This document shows positions 1 through 9,743 of a stretch of 64,000 bases of DNA, in pieces. How positions within the stretch are numbered: position 1 is the stretch's first letter; every line of letters starts with the position of its first letter. This DNA is from JAKJGA01 sp029554345. Lineage in GTDB: Bacteria; Spirochaetota; UBA4802; JAFGJZ01. The notes under the pieces are model-generated. The model ran no database searches and was not told the origin of the DNA. It worked only from the letters and a program-made list of their open reading frames with translations. Position numbers and translations under genes: made by a program. The stretch lies in the NCBI GenBank assembly GCA_035395685.1, contig DAOPBR010000002.1, forward strand, positions 1-64,000, written 5' to 3'.

Positions 1-51
1 AATGAAATGTCAATCGATATTTTACTTCATTTATTAAAAATGATAATAATT

Positions 52-486
52 TTAAGGGCTTCGCATATCATACAAAGTCAAATCAGCTGTATTTCGTATT
101 AAACGTATTATTGCAAGGGAATCTACAGTTGTAACGGCTTTGTAACGGTTATTTTCTATCAATGCGCGGCTTTGGTGTTTTCCTGATTTGAATTCTACTA
201 TATAATAACCGGATGAGGATTGGGCCGAATAATCGGTAACAAGCTGCTTTATTCCGAGGCGCGTCAATTTTGATGCTATATCAAGATACAAATCCGGATC
301 TATGCTCTTTTTAAAGGTTCTGCCCTTATAATTATTCAAAGTTATGAACTGACCCGAGGAATCTCTGAATATTTCAATCTTATAAAGCGAATAGTGAAGC
401 GGAGAAGCTATTTCTTCAACAGAAACATAAAATCCCAGATCTTCCTGCTGGAATAATAAAAGTATTAAACTAAATACAGCCTTCAT
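52..486 (-). CDS. Small secreted hypothetical protein
   Basis: I do not recognise a family. The protein is about 144 aa and begins with a short hydrophobic stretch (MKAVFSLILLLF) that looks like a signal sequence, followed by a mixed alpha/beta region without cysteines or known motifs. An in-frame TTG lies one codon upstream, but the ATG at 486 shares its A with the TGA of the upstream 1328-aa lipoprotein gene (TGATG). That points to translational coupling, so the ATG was chosen. It is the last gene of a two-gene minus-strand unit and may work with the lipoprotein in the periplasm or at the surface. That role is inferred from position only. Confidence 0.6.
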   Translation of the reverse strand: MKAVFSLILLLFQQEDLGFYVSVEEIASPLHYSLYKIEIFRDSSGQFITLNNYKGRTFKKSIDPDLYLDIASKLTRLGIKQLVTDYSAQSSSGYYIVEFKSGKHQSRALIENNRYKAVTTVDSLAIIRLIRNTADLTLYDMRSP

Positions 487-3400
487 CAATGAACCAGAGT
501 CTTATAAAAAACTTCCTTTGCGCCATTTCTGTAATCATACCACAGATATAGAGCACCATAAGGCGCTCCGCCGTCATCATAGTACAACAGAGATGAACCC
601 AGATTTGAAGGAGAGTAAGTCATTGGAATTCCCATAATTTTGCCTATATAAGCACCGACCGAAACACCCGTTGAATAAGACAACGATGAAACATCGGGAT
701 TTCCACCTGAATCAAGATGAACTGCAACCAGATGATACCCTTCTATAGTAAAATACCTGTCATCCATCCATGAAACAAATGCCCCTCCGTTTCCGTCAGG
801 AACAACTGATACATTCATAACTTTGCTGATAACCACTTGAGGATAAACAGGTGTAACGGTATCATAAAGTTCGAATGTTCTTGAAAATAGAACAGCACCA
901 GCACTGTCATATTTGAAAATTGTTACTACTTTCGCCGCGGCAGAATAATCGCAATATGCTACATATGAATTACCTGATGAATCAATTGAAAATGAAGCAT
1001 CAGATGCGGTGTAGGAATTAGTAAACTGCTGAACAAGTAATGAATTATATCTTGCGAAATAATAATTTGTACCAGCTGCATTTTTTCTCAAAACATAGAA
1101 GCTTGTCCCGTCTGCAGATGATTCAACTTTCGTAATTTCACCTGCCCCCATCAAAACACCCTGATTAGTTGAAATTCCACCGGTTACGATTGCTCCTGCC
1201 CCGTTTACAACTTTAGCATATGAATTACTATTTGATGAATCAAAATATGAAACATAATAATTACCGCCTGTACCTCTTGAGATTTTTGGTCTAACCATTG
1301 TATCTGCACCATTATAGATTGAATAAGGTGTAGTGTTAACCAATGAGGCATCAGTCATTCTAAAGTATTTCGCGAGAATGTTACCTCCGTTTGCATAAAC
1401 CACAGCAAAACGCTGCGGAATTATTACATAAACGTTACCGGCAGAAAGTGAACCGGAATTCAAAGTAAGTGAAGTCGGAGTGCATGCGGTAATCTGTGAA
1501 TCTGTTGCCGTCGAAATGTTTCTTAAAATATCTCCGGGCTGCACATCTGCCGCAACAAAATCCGCATTTGTATCAACTCCGGCACCAGTAGCTGTTCCGC
1601 AATCAATTATCGGCTCATGAATGGCATTCATAACCGAATAGAAAACTATAAAAATATCACCTGCAGAAAAGATATCACGGGACAATGATAATTGTGTAGG
1701 AGAATCAACAGCTTGAACTGCCGCATATCTGTTCTGTGTTACATTGTAAACTATGTCTCCCGGACTAATCCTTACTGCGGCATTTACAACCGGACGCGCA
1801 TTTATAAAATCCGCACCGCCAGCAATAAGTTTATTTGCAGCGCTTCCGGTAGTTATTCCGGTTTCAATCATATAATTGCGCTGAAGTGGATCAGTAAAAC
1901 GGATAATCCTGTAATTCGTTCCGTCAGTAACTGCAGCAGTTGTCGTATTCATTCCGAGAGCGCCGGAAGTTTCATATACAGTATTATTTATCATCGAAAA
2001 ATTCGGAACCGCTGCTGCCGCTCCGTAGTTTGATGTATTCAGTATTATATCATTATTACTAACAGCCGAGAAATCATATCCGTCAACATACAATGGATTA
2101 ACAGGCGGAGTATCGGCAGTACCGGTTGCCCCGGCAATCGCGTCATAAAAAGTTGCGGTGTCGCCGCTAACAGCCGTGATATCAAGTCCGACAGACATAA
2201 ACGGCTGTATCTGAGACACGGAAGCTATATGATCAGAGCAATACTTGTCATAAATAGCAAAAGGTCTTGAAACAGCAGGATCAAAAATACCGGTATTTAA
2301 ATTCAGAGCATCTGTTTCATAAAATAACATATCCGCATCATCAAAATATGTTGTAGGCGTAGGCAAATCAACTCTCGCGGCATCTGTTGCATTAATAACG
2401 AGATATCCGGGGTTCATTGCCGCAAAATAACCGAGTGAACCGCCCTGCGGAACCAGCAAATTCGAAGCATAATCACATGCAGGGGTATTGATTACAACAT
2501 AAGTATTTCCGCTTAGTAATACAGCACCGAATGGATCTTTTGTGGAAGGCGCCGCATAGACAAGTCCGTAATTAGTTCCATTAAACACGACATCATCCAA
2601 ACCAAGCCATGCGGGCGAAGTCCATCCATGCGGAGAATATACTGTTGTTCCGCTAATATACTGTGACAGTGCTACAGGGATATCATTATAATCATTTATT
2701 CTGTGATCTCTTGCTATAAATGAATCAGTCGTCGCAAAATCTGCAAACTGATATAAATTTCCAGGAGCTACCGAAACAGAAGTCTGACCCATCGCATGAC
2801 GGTAATTAGATCCGGTTTTGTTGACGGTCGTTCCGTCATATCCTCCGCCAAGTTCTATCACTACATCGCCGTCGCCGACAGAGGCAAAAGCGCCTGCCGT
2901 AAAATCAGAACCAAAATCAAAAAAGGCATTAGCAGGTATGTTCATCGTTGCGGTTCCCGATGCGACATTATTATTTAGCACAAAACCCGGATAAACATTC
3001 GGATCACCCTGAGAGCCGTAGGTAACTGTGACCGATGAAGAATTTCCGGCAGCAACAGAGAGTCCTGTTGAAGCATCATGTGAATAATAAAAAGCAGCGG
3101 ATCCTGCATTGTCATAAATTCTTTTTACAATTACATTTCCGCCATTAATTCCGTTTAAGAAAAATCCGCCTGAGTAATCAGAATAAATTCCGGATGATGA
3201 CATCGTATTGCTGTCTATCGTACTCTGCCACAGAAGTACGCCTGCTGAACTGAAAAAAGAAACATTAGTATTAGCCGCATTGGAATAAAGTACTGCCGAC
3301 GAACCGTCCTCAGTTCCGTTTATCGATTTAAGCTGAAGAGCAGACAAAGAGCTATTTGTTCCAGCGGAGATTTGAGTCCCGGGAATAACTGTATTTTTCG

Positions 3401-4472
3401 TATAGAAATTACCTTCAAGGTAGTTGGGAGTCGCACCCGGAAGTTCTATTCGGTAATAATAAACTGTTCCGGCTGCAAGAGCAGTAAGAGGAACAGAAAA
3501 AAGCTGCGACTCCCCTGAACCGGCGGGAGTCGTATCATATGAATTCGAAGCGATTAGCGGGTAAGTAGTAGAAATACCGAACTTCACAATAGAATTATCG
3601 ACGGCGTAACTCGTCTGCCAGCTTAAATCGGCAGAAGTATCTGTGACATTTCCGGCAAAACCGTTTGAAAGAGTCAACGGCGGGTTTGCTCCTGGAGCAA
3701 GTTCGGTCTTAAAATTCCAGGTATCCATACCATCCTGAAGTAATGTATTTCCGGCCGCATCAGTTATGGCATTGGTCAGATCAACTGTATACAATATATT
3801 GTAAGCCAAAGAAGCCGAAAGATTAAGCCTCCATGTATTAGTTCCGGCGACATTTGTCACACCTGAAACAGCGGCTCCTCCGCTTATAGTAAATGTCGCC
3901 ATTGTAACATTCGAAACATCTTCATTAAATGTGACTTCAATATAATTTCTGTTAATCGGGATACCGGCTCCCATCGGACTTCGTATTATCACACGGGGCT
4001 GATAGTTATCAGTATTATTCGGAGCTGTGGTAAAACTCCATGAATAGCTCTGTGAAACATGGCGCGAGTCACTCAATGCAAGCAAATTAGTATTGGTGGA
4101 AACAGTATATGATGTGGAAACGCTCATGGGATTAGCAAGAGTTATGGTTATTATATGACCGGAAGTATTATAAGTATGAATACCCGCAACAGCCGGACTT
4201 ATTGTAATATTTGTTGAATTAACCGACGCAGGAAGTATATCATGAGAGAATATAAGAACGATTTTTGAATTAACCGGAACATCCGTTTCAGCCGGAGCCG
4301 GATATGCTATCGCACCGGTAATTGCAAGGGTTCCTGGCAGATCTTCATCAAGGGATGAAATATCATCCGCAGGCGTTACAGACTGCGATTCCTTGCCGCA
4401 GGCAGAAAAAAGCAATGAAAACACAACCGCGAAAGAAAGCAATTTGCTTAAAAAAAACAGTTGATATTTCAT
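486..4472 (-). CDS. Large lipoprotein with two Big_5-like Ig domains and an FN3-like domain
   Basis: This 1328-aa protein starts with a signal peptide ending in a lipobox-like SLLFSAC, with Cys25 as the likely lipidated residue. The Phe at -3 is unusual for enterobacteria but tolerated in spirochaetal lipoboxes. Residues about 50-150 and 160-255 are two Ig-like domains of the Big_5 (SbsA) type, each opening with a prolines-and-asparagines sentence such as PAPAETDVPVNSKI and closing in WSFTT or WNFKT. An FN3-like domain follows (about 260-360). The rest is long, rich in Ser, Thr, Asn and Gly, and probably repeated beta structure. GGAGAGGAA precedes the ATG. It is probably a surface or outer-membrane anchored adhesin or structural protein. 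The domain calls come from motifs and the function is inferred. Confidence 0.8.
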   Translation of the reverse strand: MKYQLFFLSKLLSFAVVFSLLFSACGKESQSVTPADDISSLDEDLPGTLAITGAIAYPAPAETDVPVNSKIVLIFSHDILPASVNSTNITISPAVAGIHTYNTSGHIITITLANPMSVSTSYTVSTNTNLLALSDSRHVSQSYSWSFTTAPNNTDNYQPRVIIRSPMGAGIPINRNYIEVTFNEDVSNVTMATFTISGGAAVSGVTNVAGTNTWRLNLSASLAYNILYTVDLTNAITDAAGNTLLQDGMDTWNFKTELAPGANPPLTLSNGFAGNVTDTSADLSWQTSYAVDNSIVKFGISTTYPLIASNSYDTTPAGSGESQLFSVPLTALAAGTVYYYRIELPGATPNYLEGNFYTKNTVIPGTQISAGTNSSLSALQLKSINGTEDGSSAVLYSNAANTNVSFFSSAGVLLWQSTIDSNTMSSSGIYSDYSGGFFLNGINGGNVIVKRIYDNAGSAAFYYSHDASTGLSVAAGNSSSVTVTYGSQGDPNVYPGFVLNNNVASGTATMNIPANAFFDFGSDFTAGAFASVGDGDVVIELGGGYDGTTVNKTGSNYRHAMGQTSVSVAPGNLYQFADFATTDSFIARDHRINDYNDIPVALSQYISGTTVYSPHGWTSPAWLGLDDVVFNGTNYGLVYAAPSTKDPFGAVLLSGNTYVVINTPACDYASNLLVPQGGSLGYFAAMNPGYLVINATDAARVDLPTPTTYFDDADMLFYETDALNLNTGIFDPAVSRPFAIYDKYCSDHIASVSQIQPFMSVGLDITAVSGDTATFYDAIAGATGTADTPPVNPLYVDGYDFSAVSNNDIILNTSNYGAAAAVPNFSMINNTVYETSGALGMNTTTAAVTDGTNYRIIRFTDPLQRNYMIETGITTGSAANKLIAGGADFINARPVVNAAVRISPGDIVYNVTQNRYAAVQAVDSPTQLSLSRDIFSAGDIFIVFYSVMNAIHEPIIDCGTATGAGVDTNADFVAADVQPGDILRNISTATDSQITACTPTSLTLNSGSLSAGNVYVIIPQRFAVVYANGGNILAKYFRMTDASLVNTTPYSIYNGADTMVRPKISRGTGGNYYVSYFDSSNSNSYAKVVNGAGAIVTGGISTNQGVLMGAGEITKVESSADGTSFYVLRKNAAGTNYYFARYNSLLVQQFTNSYTASDASFSIDSSGNSYVAYCDYSAAAKVVTIFKYDSAGAVLFSRTFELYDTVTPVYPQVVISKVMNVSVVPDGNGGAFVSWMDDRYFTIEGYHLVAVHLDSGGNPDVSSLSYSTGVSVGAYIGKIMGIPMTYSPSNLGSSLLYYDDGGAPYGALYLWYDYRNGAKEVFYKTLVH

Positions 4473-4489
4473 TTCCTCTCCAATAGCAT
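4461..4489 (+). promoter_or_regulatory. Candidate sigma70-type promoter for the FN3/FlgD-Ig protein gene
   Basis: TTGATA at 4461-4466 and TAGCAT at 4484-4489 are separated by 17 bp, and the ATG at 4512 follows 22 bp later. The -35 element overlaps the first codons of the divergent lipoprotein gene. The -10 matches consensus at four of six positions, so this is only a candidate. Confidence 0.35.
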
Positions 4490-4490
4490 A

Positions 4491-4518
4491 AAGATATACT
4501 ATATTATTACCATGTCAA
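4491..4518 (-). promoter_or_regulatory. Candidate sigma70-type promoter for the 1328-aa lipoprotein
   Basis: On the minus strand a perfect TTGACA (4513-4518) is followed after 16 bp by TATCTT (4491-4496), 18 bp before the lipoprotein ATG at 4472. The -35 box lies inside the first codons of the divergent gene that starts at 4512, so the two divergent promoters would be interlocked. Confidence 0.4.
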
Positions 4519-6917
4519 ACAAAAAGATTATTACAAAACTGGTTATTTTTGCCGCTATTGCCGCTTCCATACTCCTTCCTTTCAAAGGGAAGGCGACTAT
4601 AAGCAATGTCATTCTCACACCTGCAAATCCGACTATTCTGTCAAACGGACGGGGATACTATCTTGCCGGATTGCAATATGTATTCCGTGTACAGGTTATT
4701 GATCCTGATGCAACCGCCTGGAATAATATAACAAATGTGAGACTTGTGATTCCGAATACTCCTAATGTGGATTTCCAAACGGGTGTGTTAACCGGCGGAG
4801 TCCCGGCTATAACAGTAACAAGCGGGAATGTCATAGTTACAGCAAATGCCCCCTCAGGCACCTTCAATAATTTCATTATAGATTTTACAGTTACATTCCA
4901 ATGGAATTCTCCTGAGCGGACATGGGCAAGCGGCAACATCACAGCTTTCGCTTCATCGAATATACCTGCCGCGAATACGCTCAATACTCCTATTGCTGTT
5001 AATTACGGAATATGTGCAAGCATACGTGCACTGAACCTGGCAATGAGCGGAGATGCCGCAGACTTGTGCGTCACGAGATGGCACGAAAATTTCAATGTTA
5101 CGGCAAACGCGATTATTTATAACGTGCCCGGTGCCGGAATTACTGATGCCGTTGACGCAATAGACTCCGGCGAATTGACAAATGTCCGTCTGCTCTTTGA
5201 TGCAAATGTATCCGGAAGCGACTTAACTTATCCTGCTATATCCATCAACGCGGCTGACGGCTTTCTCAGTACCCTTGGATATACATTCAGTACAACGCCG
5301 ATTGCAGTCAGATTACGCGCTGTAATGCTTACAGGAGCGGCTAATGAAGACTCTCAGAACACACTGAGTTTAGTCTGCAATGAAATTGAAATCGCAGATG
5401 TAACAGATCCATTCACTTTTTACGACGGCGGCGGTGTAAATACTGCACCATCATATTACCGTTCACTCGCAGTTCCCGGAACAAAGGTTCGCCTTTACGC
5501 AAGAATGCGCGGCGGAAGCGGATCCATGAACGGCACAGTTACAGCAACAATACGTGACACAACTGACGGAACATTGACTATGTTGACAATCCCGAATGCA
5601 GCAAACATTGCAACAGGCAATCTGACATACTCAGGAATTACTGTTGGATTAGGAACAACCGGAGCACGGAATTACCAGATAATCAGTATAACGGGCGGCG
5701 CATACGGAAGCAGTCCGGGATTCGGTCAAAACCAAGCAAATACGACATACATAAATCAGCCTGCCGCAAGAACGATTAACTGGGATAATATTGATCCGCC
5801 TGGGAATAATGCGGCAATTTTCAACGGAGGAACATTAACATCTCCGTCTCAATCAGCCGACTCTATTACATTGCAATGGAATCCTGTTTCCGGCACTTTT
5901 CCGGACGGAGATTTCTTTTCATACAGAATTTACTACAGAACAGGAACTGATCCTTACAAGTTAATTGACAGAAATTCCGCACCGGCTGTCAATTATTCAA
6001 TTCTAGGAAATCCTTCTACCGGCACAGTGATTCTATCCGGCCTTTCGCAATTTACTAATTATGATTTAATTCTCTCCGCAATTGATGTTTTTGGTCATGA
6101 GGTTGCATCAGCCAATAGACCGACAGCTATGTATGCTACAACAGCCTCATCAACAGAAATATCAATATCCGACGGAATAACAAGTTATTCACCAACAGAT
6201 TTTGCATCAGATCCTAATCCGCAAACTATTGCCCTGCTTGAAACATCAATTATCGTCACAGCCAAAATAGTTACAGGGGGAAATTCTCCAGGCAGTGTCA
6301 ACATAATTTTAGCTAATAACGCTTCAGATATTCAACATGCAACCGGTGCAAATGATGATATACTCAGCTTGCCGGCATCACAGTATTATAGAATTCAAAT
6401 GACAAAAACTGCTCCGAACACATGGAAAGGACAAATACCTACTACAAATCCGCTTATTACGCTGGGGACTTCTGCGAGATTTATAATCGAAACAATTTAT
6501 AATGGAGCGCCTTCTTACACAGATGTTGATCAGGAGACCGTGCCTCCGGGAGATCATCAGTCTCACGAATGGCGTTTTTCAATAACGGAAATACCGGATT
6601 TTACCCCGTGGCCGGTTAAAATACTTAACAATGTTATAACAAAGAAAAATCCTGCAGCATATCCGGCTTATTACCTGACAGCCGATGCATATGTGTCCAT
6701 TATGGTTTACGATATCAAAGGGCGTCCGATTTCGACTCTACTCGAACATTCTTTCAGAAAATCCGGACGCAACATTAAAGAGAATGGATGGCGCGGAACA
6801 AATAAAAAAGGATCAAAAGTAGCACCCGGGCTCTATTATATCAGAATAAAAGCTGAAAGTGTTTCAAACGGCAAAACTCTGATAAATGAAGTAAAAAAGG
6901 TTGTCGTATCTGAGTAA
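4512..6917 (+). CDS. Secreted protein with FN3 domain and C-terminal FlgD-type Ig domain
   Basis: From the ATG at 4512 the protein is about 801 aa. An upstream TTG at 4461 would place the start inside the divergent gene and was rejected. A signal peptide (KKIITKLVIFAAIAASILL) is followed by long beta-rich regions, an FN3-like domain at about residues 450-560 (with SITLQWNPVSGTF and the DLILSAIDVFG strand) and a C-terminal FlgD-Ig-like fold with WRGTNKKGSKVAPGLYYI. Such C-terminal domains are common in large secreted proteins of diderms. Here it may act as a surface or sorting module, but no dedicated type IX secretion genes are visible. No convincing Shine-Dalgarno precedes the ATG. It is divergent from the Ig-domain lipoprotein, and the two may be functionally paired. 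Confidence 0.8.
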   Translation: MSNKKIITKLVIFAAIAASILLPFKGKATISNVILTPANPTILSNGRGYYLAGLQYVFRVQVIDPDATAWNNITNVRLVIPNTPNVDFQTGVLTGGVPAITVTSGNVIVTANAPSGTFNNFIIDFTVTFQWNSPERTWASGNITAFASSNIPAANTLNTPIAVNYGICASIRALNLAMSGDAADLCVTRWHENFNVTANAIIYNVPGAGITDAVDAIDSGELTNVRLLFDANVSGSDLTYPAISINAADGFLSTLGYTFSTTPIAVRLRAVMLTGAANEDSQNTLSLVCNEIEIADVTDPFTFYDGGGVNTAPSYYRSLAVPGTKVRLYARMRGGSGSMNGTVTATIRDTTDGTLTMLTIPNAANIATGNLTYSGITVGLGTTGARNYQIISITGGAYGSSPGFGQNQANTTYINQPAARTINWDNIDPPGNNAAIFNGGTLTSPSQSADSITLQWNPVSGTFPDGDFFSYRIYYRTGTDPYKLIDRNSAPAVNYSILGNPSTGTVILSGLSQFTNYDLILSAIDVFGHEVASANRPTAMYATTASSTEISISDGITSYSPTDFASDPNPQTIALLETSIIVTAKIVTGGNSPGSVNIILANNASDIQHATGANDDILSLPASQYYRIQMTKTAPNTWKGQIPTTNPLITLGTSARFIIETIYNGAPSYTDVDQETVPPGDHQSHEWRFSITEIPDFTPWPVKILNNVITKKNPAAYPAYYLTADAYVSIMVYDIKGRPISTLLEHSFRKSGRNIKENGWRGTNKKGSKVAPGLYYIRIKAESVSNGKTLINEVKKVVVSE

Positions 6918-6978
6918 TTATTCTTTACTCAAGCCGGCTGAAACTGAATATATGATTTGATAATAATAAGGAGAGCTT

Positions 6979-8394
6979 ATGCTTAAAAAATTTTTTTTCA
7001 TTTTACTGATACTTCCGTTTTTTTTAAATGCTGATGAATTTGAAAGAATCAAAATTGCAATTGTACCTTCAGCAAACGGTTCAGAATATACCGCGATGGT
7101 AGAATCGGCACTCGGTTCGGATAAACGCTTCGATTTCATTGACCCCAAAGCAATCCCCGGTATTCTTGATGAAATCGAGAATAGACAGACGGGAATCACC
7201 GAAGAAGATGATACTGACAAGATAAAACTCAAGAACGTTGATTTTCTTGTATACTTTACAAATATATCTTTTAAAAGTTCTTATACTCCTGCCGTCCCTG
7301 CAGAATACGACAAGGACGGAAACAAAATATCTAATGCAATTGCAGAAAGTTGGTACGTTGAAGCAACCGGAATCATTAAAATTGTTCCCGTAGAGGAAGG
7401 AGGATCCGCAAAAACTTACAAAATTTTTGGATCTGGATCAGCAAAAAATAAATATCTTGCTGAGGGAAGTACCAAATCAGAAATGGCATCTAATGTAAAT
7501 TCATCATTAAAATCGGCATTCCCGATTCAATCCAAAATTACCGATATAACTTCCTCTTCTCTCAAATTACTAAAAGGAACTTCATCCGGAATCGAAACAG
7601 GTCAGAGATATCAGCTTTTCTCACAGAAAAAAGTTACAGTCGGCGGGAAACAGTACTCGGAAAACAAAAAAATCGGTTATGTCGAAATAGAAGATGCTCA
7701 GACCGAATACAGTTCTGCTACAATTCTTTTCATGGATGATAATGCAGATTTAAGCAATGCCAAAGCAGTTGAAAAATCGTTTTACGGGATATCACTTGAA
7801 TTCGGTACATTTCTGCTCAGACCGAAAAAAGATGATTCGATGAAACGAAACATTGATCCTTTTGATCTGAAATTCGGAATAGGTCTTTTTTTCGGCAATA
7901 AATTCCAGTTCGGATACGCAGTAAACGGCGGTTACAGTGACGGCATTTTTTCAATGTCTCCTGCGACACTTCACCTGAGATACAATGCCCACGTTTTCAG
8001 AAGATCCTATTTTGTTTTCGGTTTAAGCGGTGCTTTCCATATGGCATGGGACTCGGTTCACATCAGAACAGAATCTTCTGATTTCGGAGGAACTCCTGAT
8101 GAATTTGGAAGATATGAACTCGATGAAAAAACAATCATAACAGGAACAGCATTTTCCTTCACTCCATATATCGGCTGGAAATTTTTGCTTTCAGAATCAA
8201 CCTATTTTCAGCTGACCGCAGGTTATGGATTTGCAACAGATTATAAATGGAAATTCTCAAAGAAAACTGACAGTGATGCAAAAAATACTCAATCTGAAGA
8301 GGAAAAAGCAAGTATTACAAGCTATAATGATTACATGAAAGAAAACAGACCGGCAGGCTTTGAAGTTTCTCTTTCTTTCGGAATTCAATTTTAA
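6979..8394 (+). CDS. CsgG/FlgT-like periplasmic domain fused to an outer-membrane beta-barrel
   Basis: A strong AAGGAGAG precedes the ATG. The 471-aa protein has a signal peptide (residues 1-18, ending LNA) and an N-terminal domain (about 22-110) with the CsgG-like pattern: KIAIVP start, RFDFIDPKAIPGILDE, QTG, then the VDFLVY strand. A middle segment (about 175-260) resembles the C-terminal FlgT/CsgG-associated SH3-like domain (SSGIETGQRYQLF). From about 265 the sequence becomes amphipathic beta strands and ends in LSFGIQF, with a terminal Phe typical of BAM substrates. It is probably an outer-membrane protein, but its partner or substrate is not visible. The domain calls are by eye. It is a single-gene unit closed by a terminator. 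Confidence 0.7.
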   Translation: MLKKFFFILLILPFFLNADEFERIKIAIVPSANGSEYTAMVESALGSDKRFDFIDPKAIPGILDEIENRQTGITEEDDTDKIKLKNVDFLVYFTNISFKSSYTPAVPAEYDKDGNKISNAIAESWYVEATGIIKIVPVEEGGSAKTYKIFGSGSAKNKYLAEGSTKSEMASNVNSSLKSAFPIQSKITDITSSSLKLLKGTSSGIETGQRYQLFSQKKVTVGGKQYSENKKIGYVEIEDAQTEYSSATILFMDDNADLSNAKAVEKSFYGISLEFGTFLLRPKKDDSMKRNIDPFDLKFGIGLFFGNKFQFGYAVNGGYSDGIFSMSPATLHLRYNAHVFRRSYFVFGLSGAFHMAWDSVHIRTESSDFGGTPDEFGRYELDEKTIITGTAFSFTPYIGWKFLLSESTYFQLTAGYGFATDYKWKFSKKTDSDAKNTQSEEEKASITSYNDYMKENRPAGFEVSLSFGIQF

Positions 8395-8415
8395 AGGGCC
8401 CAAAGCCCTTTTTTT
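8394..8415 (+). terminator. Intrinsic terminator
   Basis: A 6-bp GC-containing stem, AAGGGC (8394-8399) with GCCCTT (8405-8410), has a 5-nt loop and is followed by a seven-T run. It directly follows, and slightly overlaps, the stop codon of the CsgG-like/barrel gene. Confidence 0.85.
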
Positions 8416-8494
8416 AATTCTGACTTAAAAAAAGTTGACACTTTGAAAGCCTAATTTAACAAGTCTCAAACTATTAACAAATAATCGGTGGGTT

Positions 8495-9706
8495 ATGCAA
8501 TTTTCAGACAGAATTCTCCAAATTAAGCCTTCGCCTACTCTCGAAATCACTGCTTTGGCAAATGCAATGAAAGCAAAGGGAATAGACGTTATCGGCTTCG
8601 GATCGGGTGAGCCCGATTTCGACACTCCGCAGAACATCAAAAATGCTGCGATAAAGGCAATCGAATCCGGAAAAACCAAGTACACTCCTGTAGGCGGTAT
8701 TTCCGAACTTAAACAGGCAATTGTTGAAAAATTCAAACGGGATAACAATCTGACCTATGCCCCAAATGAAGTGATTGTCAACTCAGGAGGAAAACATTCT
8801 TTCTACAACTTAATGCAGGTTCTTCTCAATCCCGGTGATGAAGTCATAATTCCTGCTCCTTATTGGGTCAGTTATCCGCCAATGGTGGAACTTGCTGACG
8901 GAACCTCAATTATAATCGAAACCAGTGATTCAAATAATTTCAAAATAACCCCCGATCAGCTGAAAAAAGCAATAACAACAAAAACTAAAGCAGTAGTTTT
9001 AAACTCACCTTCCAATCCTACCGGGTCAGTATATACCCGCAAGGAACTTGAAGATCTCGCAGAGGCAGCTTCCGGAAAAGATATTTTTTTCATCTGCGAT
9101 GACATGTATGAGTCTATCATTTATGATGATCACACATTCTGCAATATCGCGATGCTGTCGGATGAATTGAAGAAAAAAACAGTTGTTCTTAACGGCGTAT
9201 CGAAAGCTTACGCAATGACCGGCTGGAGAATAGGATACATGGCCGCGAATAAGGATATCATCGATAAAATCGATATTATTCAGAGCCAGTCAACATCCAA
9301 TCCGACTTCAATATCACAGTACGCATCTGTTGAAGCGCTTAACGGTCCTCAGGAAATAATTAAAACCATGGTTGCGGCTTTTGCGAAAAGGAGAAAATTC
9401 ATAATTGACGAACTTAACAAAGCTCCAGGATTTCATGCGCTTTATCCTGACGGAGCTTTCTATGCGTTTCCAAGAATTTCTAACTGCACAAAGCTTCCAG
9501 GCTGGAAAACCGTTGCAGAAAAATATTCTTCTCCGAACATCTCAGGAAAAGTAACAGCTTATCTTATGGAAGAAGCAAAAGTTGCAGTAGTTCCGGGAAT
9601 TGCTTTCGGATCAGATGATTATATCAGACTTTCATTTGCAACTAGTGATAAAGACATAGAAAACGGAGTTAAGAGAATTCAGGAAGCGATGAATAAACTT
9701 GCATAA
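8495..9706 (+). CDS. aspC: Class I/II pyridoxal-phosphate aminotransferase (aspartate aminotransferase)
   Basis: At 403 aa this matches the usual length of the aspartate aminotransferase subfamily found in many bacteria. Visible motifs are GFGSGEPDFDTP near the N terminus, NSPSNPTGSVY (about 168-178) and VSKAYAMTGWRIGY (about 232-245), which contains the PLP-binding lysine. Near the C terminus IRLSFATS supplies the substrate-carboxylate arginine. It would transfer amino groups between aspartate and 2-oxoglutarate in the cytoplasm. Related enzymes act on prephenate or aromatic substrates, so exact specificity is not settled. The start ATG follows GGTGGG. It stands alone between two terminators. 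Confidence 0.92.
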   Translation: MQFSDRILQIKPSPTLEITALANAMKAKGIDVIGFGSGEPDFDTPQNIKNAAIKAIESGKTKYTPVGGISELKQAIVEKFKRDNNLTYAPNEVIVNSGGKHSFYNLMQVLLNPGDEVIIPAPYWVSYPPMVELADGTSIIIETSDSNNFKITPDQLKKAITTKTKAVVLNSPSNPTGSVYTRKELEDLAEAASGKDIFFICDDMYESIIYDDHTFCNIAMLSDELKKKTVVLNGVSKAYAMTGWRIGYMAANKDIIDKIDIIQSQSTSNPTSISQYASVEALNGPQEIIKTMVAAFAKRRKFIIDELNKAPGFHALYPDGAFYAFPRISNCTKLPGWKTVAEKYSSPNISGKVTAYLMEEAKVAVVPGIAFGSDDYIRLSFATSDKDIENGVKRIQEAMNKLA

Positions 9707-9710
9707 ATCT

Positions 9711-9740
9711 AAAAAGCCGCTTTGCAAAAAGCGGCTTTTT
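9711..9740. terminator. Bidirectional intrinsic terminator
   Basis: A perfect 10-bp stem, AAAAAGCCGC (9711-9720) with GCGGCTTTTT (9731-9740), encloses a 10-nt loop. U-tracts form on both strands. It serves aspC on the plus strand and the STAS gene on the minus strand. Confidence 0.92.
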
Positions 9741-9743
9741 TAT

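Noticed and set aside
1692..2033. Plus-strand ORF opposite the large lipoprotein gene
   Set aside because: Cys/Ser/Arg-rich composition and lack of any start signal mark it as an antisense shadow of the real gene.
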